DNA of 7,480 nucleotides, taken from positions 1 through 7,480 of the forward strand of contig CAKTJM010000089.1 of NCBI GenBank assembly GCA_934567745.1, in the 5' to 3' direction. Position numbers and translations under genes: made by a program. The stretch comes from an uncultured Eubacteriales bacterium (GTDB lineage Bacteria; Bacillota; Clostridia; Oscillospirales; Oscillospiraceae). Of the stretch, positions 1 to 3,899 are shown piece after piece (the stretch's first letter is position 1; each line of letters starts with the position of its first letter). The notes below the pieces were generated by a model that had not been told where the DNA came from, did not search any database, and saw only the letters and a list, made by a program, of their open reading frames with translations.

Positions 1-611
1 CGGCGGATCGCCACGTCCACGCCGCGCACGTCGCCGACGTACCCGGCGTAGTTCCAGACCCGCTCCATCAGCTCCTGCCGGGAGAACACGCTGCCCGGAT
101 GGGCCGCGAGGTAGGTCAGCAGCTCATACTCCCGCTGCGTCAGCTCCAGGTCCCGGCCGTCCTTCGTCGCCACGCTGGCGGCCTTGTCGATGACCAGACG
201 GCCGAAGGTCAGCCGCTCCTCCTCCGGCGCGGCCGGGACCGCCGGCATCGCCGAGCGGCGGATGTTCGCCTTGACCCGGGCCATCAGCTCCTTGACGGAG
301 AACGGCTTCGTGATGTAGTCGTCCGCGCCCAGGTCCAGGCCGAGGATCTTGTCCTTCTCCGCCTCGCGCGCCGTGATGATGAGCACCGGGGTGCTGCGCC
401 CCTGCGCGCGCAGGGTCTTGCACACCTCGAAGCCGTTCATCCCCGGCAGCATCAGGTCCAGCAGCACCAGGTCCGGCCGCTCGTCGAGCGCCAGCCGCAG
501 GCCCGTCGGCCCGTCGTAGGCCTCCAGGGTCTCATAGCCTTCCTTTTTCAGATTGAACCGGAGGATGTCCACGATGTTCTTCTCGTCCTCCACGATCAGC
601 ACGCGCCGCAC
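1..611 (-). CDS. OmpR/WalR-type response regulator, C-terminus cut by window edge
   Basis: DNA-binding response regulator of a two-component system; a sensor kinase would phosphorylate it in the cytoplasm. 203 residues are visible. The receiver domain (about 1-115) has the acidic pocket E8-D9, phospho-acceptor D52 in LLDLMLPG, switch T80 and conserved K102 in ADDYITKPF. From about 118 a winged-helix domain follows, with LTQREYELLTYLA and the start of the recognition helix at VDVAIR, where the window ends; roughly 20-30 residues are missing. DILRFNLKKEGYE and ELMARVKANIRR closely resemble B. subtilis WalR, but PhoB/PhoP-like paralogues share much of this, so no symbol is given. The GTG at 611 is chosen because AAGGAGG lies 8 bases upstream; an in-frame GTG at 617 sits only 2 bases from it. 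The gene lies 28 bases after nudF with no terminator between them, so they are probably co-transcribed. No histidine kinase is in view; one may lie beyond position 1. Confidence 0.93.
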   Translation of the reverse strand, partial: MRRVLIVEDEKNIVDILRFNLKKEGYETLEAYDGPTGLRLALDERPDLVLLDLMLPGMNGFEVCKTLRAQGRSTPVLIITAREAEKDKILGLDLGADDYITKPFSVKELMARVKANIRRSAMPAVPAAPEEERLTFGRLVIDKAASVATKDGRDLELTQREYELLTYLAAHPGSVFSRQELMERVWNYAGYVGDVRGVDVAIR

Positions 612-639
612 GCGCACCGCCTCCTTCCTGCTCCGCCGT

Positions 640-1173
640 TCAGCCCAGCGCGAGCTTCGCCTTCATCAGGCCCGCCAGCGTCTTCCCGTCCTTCAGCTCG
701 CCGCTGGCGGCCATCGCCGTCAGCTCGTCGAGCGTCAGCCACACCGGCTCGACGAACTCGCCGTCGTCCGGGTGCGCCTGCTCCTGCCGCAGGTCCCGCG
801 CCAGGAAGTAGTAGATCCGCTCCGCCAGGATGCCGGGGGAGGAATAGCTCACGCCCAGCGGGTCGAACCGCCCGGCGGTCAGGCCCGTCTCCTCGCTCAG
901 CTCGCGCAGGCCCGCCTCGCGCGGGGCCTCGCCCGGCTCCAGCTTCCCGGCCGGGAACTCCAGCACGACCTCGCCCATCGGGTAGCGGTACTGCCGCACC
1001 AGGATCAGGCGTCCCTGGTCGTCCACCGCGATGACCGCCACCCCGCCGGGGTGCTCGACCACCTCGCGCCGCCGGACGCTGCCGTCCGGGATGCGGACCT
1101 CGTCCACGCGGATGTCCACGATGATGCCTTCGTATACCTTCTTCTGAGAGAGCGTCGTCTCCTTCAGTTCCAT
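640..1173 (-). CDS. nudF: Nudix hydrolase, ADP-ribose pyrophosphatase type
   Basis: Probable cytoplasmic hydrolase of ADP-ribose or related nucleoside diphosphate sugars, giving AMP and ribose 5-phosphate with Mg2+. It has 177 residues, the usual size for NudF. A complete Nudix box runs from G76 to L98 (G-x5-E82-x7-R90-E91-L-S-E94-E95-T-G97-L98), so all metal-binding residues are present. Before it, RQYRYPMGEVVLEFPAGKLE is typical of ADP-ribose pyrophosphatases, and SSPGILAE at 111-118 matches the downstream SPG signature of that subfamily. The N-terminal part, about 1-45, fits the small beta domain used for dimerisation in this group. The ATG at 1173 is chosen over longer in-frame starts because AGAGGTGG lies just upstream and the protein then begins where relatives begin. 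It is first in a leftward pair with the response regulator. Exact substrate preference cannot be read from sequence. Confidence 0.95.
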   Translation of the reverse strand: MELKETTLSQKKVYEGIIVDIRVDEVRIPDGSVRRREVVEHPGGVAVIAVDDQGRLILVRQYRYPMGEVVLEFPAGKLEPGEAPREAGLRELSEETGLTAGRFDPLGVSYSSPGILAERIYYFLARDLRQEQAHPDDGEFVEPVWLTLDELTAMAASGELKDGKTLAGLMKAKLALG

Positions 1174-1197
1174 GGTCCCACCTCTTTCTGTATCTCG

Positions 1198-1213
1198 TGC
1201 GCCGAAGGGCGCA
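1198..1213 (-). other. Hairpin in the nudF leader
   Basis: A perfect 6-bp G+C-rich stem with a 4-base loop lies between the nudF promoter and start codon. A competing fold exists: GTGC-GAAG in the upstream half can pair with CTTC and GCAC further down, leaving a 3-base bulge. The role is unknown; it may be an RNA-stability or translation element, or chance in G+C-rich DNA. Confidence 0.3.
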
Positions 1214-1229
1214 TAGCTTCGCACGGTAC

Positions 1230-1259
1230 AGTATAGCACATCCGCGGGCGGTCAGGCAA
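1230..1259 (-). promoter_or_regulatory. Promoter of nudF and the response regulator
   Basis: On the minus strand, TTGCCT (1259-1254) and TATACT (1235-1230) are separated by 18 bases. TG lies one base before the -10 box, giving an extended -10 (TGCTATACT). It fits housekeeping sigma-70/SigA recognition. Transcription would start near 1223, leaving a leader of about 50 bases. Confidence 0.65.
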
Positions 1260-1279
1260 CCGCTTTCCAGGATCTGCAT

Positions 1280-1308
1280 TTGCCCCCGGCGGCGTTTTTT
1301 GCTATGCT
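1280..1308 (+). promoter_or_regulatory. Promoter of the orphan gene at 1343
   Basis: TTGCCC (1280-1285) and TATGCT (1303-1308) are 17 bases apart, with an extended -10 TG (TGCTATGCT). The promoter is divergent from that of nudF; the two -35 boxes are about 20 bases apart. A well-formed promoter plus a ribosome site downstream argues that the small frame at 1343 was, or is, a real gene. Confidence 0.6.
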
Positions 1309-1342
1309 CAGGACACATCTTATCGTTTTGGAGGTCCTCCCC

Positions 1343-1576
1343 ATGCCCATCCCCCACGTCCTCTTCCTCCCGCGCGAGGCGCTGCCCGCCGCGGCCGCGG
1401 CCCTCGGCCGGGACCAGCTCCTCGCCCTCGCCGCCCGCGCCCTCGGCCGTCCGCTCGCCCGGACCGCCGCCGTCTCCGTCTTCGCCGGGGCGGGCGGGGC
1501 GCTCCTGCTCGTCGAGGAGCTGGCGATCCCTGCCATTTCTGCCAGCTTAGTGCCAAAAACCGCGCCGCTGAGCTGA
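1343..1576 (+). CDS. Unrecognised small protein, probably frame-broken
   Basis: I do not recognise this gene. The ATG at 1343 follows GGAGG by 8 bases and has its own promoter, so expression is credible. The 77-residue product begins MPIPHVLFLPREALPAAA, is rich in Ala, Leu and Arg, and up to about residue 59 (a stretch ending GGALLLVEE) looks like a compact alpha/beta segment; its codons are strongly C/G-ending. From about 1520 onward this frame reads less like protein and uses codons rare in the neighbours (CCT, ATT, TCT, TTA, CCA), ending at TGA 1574-1576. The overlapping -1 frame becomes more protein-like from 1525 and continues to 1614. The simplest reading is a one-base insertion or a two-base loss near 1511-1530, by mutation or sequencing error, in a gene of about 90 codons. 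No signal peptide or membrane segment is evident. Confidence 0.5.
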   Translation: MPIPHVLFLPREALPAAAAALGRDQLLALAARALGRPLARTAAVSVFAGAGGALLLVEELAIPAISASLVPKTAPLS

Positions 1577-1614
1577 TCGTCCTGCCCAACTCGCACGAGG
1601 AATGGGCGTTTTGA
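1525..1614 (+). pseudogene. Likely displaced C-terminal part of the 1343 gene, in the -1 frame
   Basis: In the frame one base back from the 1343 gene, DNA from 1525 reads 29 residues to TGA 1612-1614. It starts DPCHFCQLSAKNRAAEL and ends NSHEEWAF. About 21 of 29 codons end in G or C, slightly more than the competing frame, and the sequence has a Cys-x2-Cys pair with nearby His that could bind a metal. No start codon with a ribosome site precedes it in this frame, so it makes sense only as the continuation of the upstream gene. No slippery heptamer is visible, so programmed frameshifting is not supported. Confidence 0.4.
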
Positions 1615-1620
1615 CGGCTC

Positions 1621-1686
1621 TATTTTATCAATTCTTAATATTTTGTTAAATTTCGCCTTCCCTTTTGGTCCCGGTGATGCTATAAT
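1621..1686 (+). promoter_or_regulatory. murA promoter with AT-rich upstream element
   Basis: A perfect TATAAT at 1681-1686 is preceded by TGC, giving an extended -10 (TGCTATAAT). The -35 at 17-base spacing (1658-1663, TTCCCT) is poor, matching 3 of 6. The stretch 1621-1652 is very rich in A and T against a G+C-rich background and lies where an UP element would contact the RNA polymerase alpha subunit, which together with the extended -10 could make up for the weak -35. Transcription would begin near 1693, leaving a leader of about 110 bases before murA. Confidence 0.7.
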
Positions 1687-1704
1687 AAGCTTACGAGCGT
1701 GTAC

Positions 1705-1761
1705 ATGTCCCTGCGCGCTTTGGAAATGATAACGTCGGGCCCCATCCTGCGCGGCCCATGA
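1705..1761 (+). CDS. Possible 18-codon leader frame upstream of murA
   Basis: ATG 1705 to TGA 1759-1761 encodes MSLRALEMITSGPILRGP. It begins about 12 bases after the predicted transcription start and has only a weak GAG ribosome-site match 7 bases upstream. Its stop overlaps the next ATG as ATGA at 1758-1761. It may be a chance frame; it is listed because it forms the first link in a chain of overlapping frames that ends at the murA start. Confidence 0.2.
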   Translation: MSLRALEMITSGPILRGP

Positions 1762-1808
1762 CATACGATACTACAACGCTGAGAACCATGAAGAAGGTGC
1801 CGTTTTGA
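1758..1808 (+). CDS. Possible 16-codon leader frame overlapping the murA start
   Basis: ATG 1758 to TGA 1806-1808 encodes MTYDTTTLRTMKKVPF, with an internal ATG at 1788 in the same frame. Its stop overlaps the TTG of murA as TTGA (1805-1808), a typical arrangement for translational coupling. It has no ribosome site of its own at 1758 and would depend on coupling from the frame before it. Conservation is unknown and chance is possible. Confidence 0.2.
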   Translation: MTYDTTTLRTMKKVPF

Positions 1809-3100
1809 CGAAATATGTGATCAACGGCGGGCGAACGCTCCACGGTGAAGTGGAGATCAGCGGCGCGAAGAACGCCGCCGTGGCCATCCTGCCCGCAGCC
1901 CTTTTGGTGGACGGTGTCTGCCGCATCGAGAACGTCCCGCAGATCAGCGACGTGACCCTCATCCTCGGCATCCTGAAGGATCTGGGTGCCAACGTCCGTC
2001 TGATCGACCGCACCACCGTCGAGGTGGACTGTTCCCGCGTCCACAAGCAGAACGTCCCCTACGAGCTGGCCCGTCAGATCCGGGCCTCCTATTACCTCAT
2101 CGGCGCGCTCCTCGGCCGCTTCGGTGCGGCCCAGGTCCCGCCTCCCGGCGGGTGCGACTTCGGCGTCCGCCCCATCGACCAGCACCTGAAGGGCTTCACC
2201 GCCATGGGCGCCGAGATCCAGGTCGAGAACGGCTTCATCAACGCCACCGGCCGCAACGGCCGTCTGCGCGGCGCGCAGATCTACCTCGACGTCGTCTCCG
2301 TCGGGGCGACGATGAACATCCTCCTGGCCGCCTCCCTCGCCGACGGGCTGACCGTCATCGAGAACGCCGCCAAGGAGCCGCACATCGTCGATCTGGCCAA
2401 CTTCCTCAACTCCATGGGCGCCGACATCATGGGCGCGGGCACCGACGTGATCAAGGTCCGCGGCGTCCGTCGGCTCCACGGCGGGTCCTATTCCATCATC
2501 CCCGACCAGATCGAGGCGGGCACCTACATGGCCGCCGTCGCCGCCGCCGGGGGCGAGGTCCGCATCAACAACGTCATCCCCAAGCATCTCGACTGCATCA
2601 CCGCCAAGCTGGTGGAGATGGGCGTCACCATCGACGAGGACGGCGACGCGCTGATCGTGCGCCGCGACGGCCCGCTCCATCGCACCAACGTCAAGACCAT
2701 GCCCTATCCCGGCTTCCCCACTGATATGCAGCCCCAGATCGCGGCCGTCCTCTGTCTGGCCGCCGGGACGAGCATCCTCACCGAGGGCGTGTGGGAGAAC
2801 CGCTACCGCTACGCCGACGAGCTGCGCCGCATGGGCGCGAACATCCAGGTGGACGGCAAGATCGCCGTCATCGAGGGCGTCAGCCAGCTCACCGGCGCTC
2901 CCGTCGCCGCCTGCGATCTGCGCGCCGGGGCCGCGATGATCATCGCGGGCCTCGCCGCCCACGGCACGACCGAGATCGACCAGGTCTACCGCATCGAGCG
3001 CGGCTACGAGGGCATCGTCGAGAAGCTCGCCAACCTCGGCGCGGACATCCGCATCGAGCGCTCCGTCGTCGGCGAGGACTGGCGGGACTCCGCAGGCTGA
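1805..3100 (+). CDS. murA: UDP-N-acetylglucosamine 1-carboxyvinyltransferase
   Basis: First committed step of peptidoglycan synthesis: transfers enolpyruvate from phosphoenolpyruvate to UDP-N-acetylglucosamine in the cytoplasm. At 431 residues it is the usual length. It is an EPSP-synthase-type inside-out alpha/beta barrel of two repeats. K22 and N23 in SGAKNAAVAILPA match the substrate-binding pair of the family. C117 in the loop PPPGGCDFGVRP is the catalytic cysteine that fosfomycin alkylates, so the enzyme should be fosfomycin-sensitive. D307 in GFPTDMQPQ matches the general-base aspartate, and R373 and R399 match conserved PEP-binding arginines. The start is TTG at 1805: AGAAGG lies about 7 bases upstream, MTKYVINGG is the expected family N-terminus, and no ATG or GTG occurs in frame nearby upstream. 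Bacillota often carry two MurA paralogues; which one this is cannot be decided here. It ends directly against the hairpin-rich intergenic block. Confidence 0.97.
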   Translation: MTKYVINGGRTLHGEVEISGAKNAAVAILPAALLVDGVCRIENVPQISDVTLILGILKDLGANVRLIDRTTVEVDCSRVHKQNVPYELARQIRASYYLIGALLGRFGAAQVPPPGGCDFGVRPIDQHLKGFTAMGAEIQVENGFINATGRNGRLRGAQIYLDVVSVGATMNILLAASLADGLTVIENAAKEPHIVDLANFLNSMGADIMGAGTDVIKVRGVRRLHGGSYSIIPDQIEAGTYMAAVAAAGGEVRINNVIPKHLDCITAKLVEMGVTIDEDGDALIVRRDGPLHRTNVKTMPYPGFPTDMQPQIAAVLCLAAGTSILTEGVWENRYRYADELRRMGANIQVDGKIAVIEGVSQLTGAPVAACDLRAGAAMIIAGLAAHGTTEIDQVYRIERGYEGIVEKLANLGADIRIERSVVGEDWRDSAG

Positions 3101-3139
3101 GACCGATAACAGGACGGCGGCACTTTGCCCGCCGTCCTT
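3101..3139 (+). repeat. 39-base hairpin repeat, copy 1
   Basis: Begins immediately after the murA stop codon. The pattern is GACCG, six variable bases, then a 28-base block (3112-3139) identical to 3326-3353. The block is a 9-bp stem, GGACGGCGG pairing with its complement, around the loop CACTTTGC. Flanking bases extend it: 3106-3109 pair with 3138-3141, and 3101-3105 pair with 3146-3150. It is followed by TTATC rather than a run of T, so it is a weak terminator at best; it may protect the murA mRNA 3' end. Confidence 0.85.
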
Positions 3140-3147
3140 ATCATCCG

Positions 3148-3174
3148 GTCGGAAAAGGCAGAGCCTTTCCCGAC
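3148..3174 (+). other. Intergenic hairpin 2
   Basis: A 12-position stem with a 3-base loop (AGA) and one mismatch: A3153 opposite C3169. On the minus-strand RNA that pair would be G-U, so the fold would be fully paired there. It overlaps both its neighbours: 3148-3150 are shared with the outer stem of copy 1, and 3169-3174 with the next hairpin, so these folds exclude one another. Confidence 0.7.
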
Positions 3175-3210
3175 AGCGGGGCCGCAGCCCCCTGCGCGCG
3201 CCCTGTCGGG
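3169..3210 (+). other. Intergenic hairpin 3, two-tier
   Basis: The outer 8-bp stem pairs CCCGACAG (3169-3176) with CTGTCGGG (3203-3210). Inside it a 5-bp stem pairs GGGGC (3178-3182) with GCCCC (3187-3191) around CGCA. No coding frame with a ribosome site covers this stretch. Confidence 0.65.
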
Positions 3211-3231
3211 CACACTTGTGGGCTGAGATGG

Positions 3232-3262
3232 ATATTTTCCCGGCACAGGTCCGGGAAAATAT
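3232..3262 (+). other. Intergenic hairpin 4, perfect 12-bp stem
   Basis: ATATTTTCCCGG (3232-3243) pairs perfectly with 3251-3262 around a 7-base loop, CACAGGT. There is no T run after it, so it is not a standard terminator. Confidence 0.8.
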
Positions 3263-3274
3263 GACTCGACCTTT

Positions 3275-3298
3275 TTCCGCCGTTTGCGAACGGCGGAA
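3275..3298 (+). other. Intergenic hairpin 5, perfect 10-bp stem
   Basis: TTCCGCCGTT (3275-3284) pairs perfectly with AACGGCGGAA (3289-3298) around TGCG. A run of five T occurs only 12 bases further on (3310-3314), too far for a classical terminator. Confidence 0.8.
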
Positions 3299-3314
3299 CT
3301 CTGCGAGGCTTTTT

Positions 3315-3353
3315 GACCGTCTATGGGACGGCGGCACTTTGCCCGCCGTCCTT
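3315..3353 (+). repeat. 39-base hairpin repeat, copy 2
   Basis: Same GACCG-N6-28-base layout as the copy at 3101, with the 28-base block identical and the six-base spacer almost entirely different (TCTATG against ATAACA). The copies are 214 bases apart. An alternative 5-bp stem, CCGTC (3317-3321) with GACGG (3327-3331), would compete with the main hairpin. Confidence 0.85.
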
Positions 3354-3357
3354 TTTT
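3326..3357 (+). terminator. Rho-independent terminator between murA and rlmH
   Basis: A 9-bp G+C-rich stem (3326-3334 with 3343-3351) with an 8-base loop is followed at once by TTTTTT and then CTTTT. This is the one copy of the repeat with a proper U-tract. It would end transcription from murA and the hairpin block. No convincing promoter was found between it and rlmH, so either read-through supplies rlmH or its promoter is not recognisable. Confidence 0.8.
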
Positions 3358-3402
3358 CTTTTCCCATCCCCCGCGAGACCGACCCGAAAGGAGGGACCGC
3401 CC

Positions 3403-3885
3403 ATGCTCGCCGTGCATCTCATCTGCGTCGGCAAGCTCAAGGAGAAGCACTTCGCCGCCGCCTGCGCCGAATATGAGAAGCGCCTGCGGCCCCTGTGCCG
3501 TCTCCAGATCGTCGAGCTGCCGGAGGAGCGGCTGCCCGACGACCCCGCCCCTGCGCAGATCCAGGCCGCCCTCGCCCGGGAGGCCGACGCCATCCTCGCC
3601 AAGGTCCCCCGCGGGGCCGCCCTCGTCGCGCTGTGCGTCGAGGGGACGATGCTCTCCAGCGAGGAGCTGGCGGACCGGCTCGCCCGCTGGACCGTGGACG
3701 GCGTCTCCAGCGTCGCCCTCGTCATCGGCGGGTCCTTCGGGCTGCACCCGTCCGTCAAGGAGCGCGTAGCCCTGCGCCTGTCCATCTCCCGTATGACCTT
3801 CCCGCACCACCTCGCCCGGGTCCTCGTGCTCGAGCAGGTGTACCGTGCCTTCCAGATCCAGAACGGATCGCGCTACCACAAATGA
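3403..3885 (+). CDS. rlmH: 23S rRNA (pseudouridine-1915-N3)-methyltransferase
   Basis: Methylates pseudouridine 1915 in helix 69 of 23S rRNA, using S-adenosylmethionine, on assembled ribosomes. At 160 residues it has the normal length of this SPOUT (knotted alpha/beta) methyltransferase, which works as a homodimer. The family signatures are all present: ALCVEGTMLSSEELA (76-90), the SAM-site loop VIGGSFG (107-113), SISRMTFPHHLARV (127-140) and the C-terminal EQVYRAFQIQNGSRYHK (144-160). The ATG at 3403 is chosen because AAAGGAGG lies about 8 bases upstream and MLAVHLICVGKLKE matches the family start; a longer in-frame extension would run into the terminator. It is followed 14 bases later by pgcA, whose ribosome site overlaps the rlmH end. 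Confidence 0.98.
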   Translation: MLAVHLICVGKLKEKHFAAACAEYEKRLRPLCRLQIVELPEERLPDDPAPAQIQAALAREADAILAKVPRGAALVALCVEGTMLSSEELADRLARWTVDGVSSVALVIGGSFGLHPSVKERVALRLSISRMTFPHHLARVLVLEQVYRAFQIQNGSRYHK

Positions 3886-3899
3886 AAGGAGCTCCCCTC

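Noticed and set aside
99..1236. Long plus-strand frames over nudF and the response regulator
   Set aside because: They are Arg/Pro/Gln-rich shadows of two well-supported minus-strand genes.
1505..1535. Programmed -1 frameshift in the 1343 gene
   Set aside because: No slippery X-XXY-YYZ heptamer and no clear downstream stimulatory hairpin at the crossing point; a plain mutation or sequence error is simpler.
3313..3341. rlmH promoter with TTGACC at 3313
   Set aside because: No acceptable -10 hexamer at 16-18 base spacing; the region is occupied by the terminator hairpin.
3101..3353. CRISPR array
   Set aside because: Only two repeat copies 214 bases apart, each a strong hairpin, with no regular spacers and no cas genes.
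1691..3367. 558-codon open frame on the minus strand
   Set aside because: It is the antisense shadow of murA; the plus frame has every MurA catalytic motif, while this one has low-complexity Asp/Gly/Val-rich sequence and no ribosome site.
3004..3879. 291-codon open frame on the minus strand
   Set aside because: Antisense to the end of murA, the hairpin block and rlmH. Frames through the repeats are open because palindromic G+C-rich DNA has few stops.
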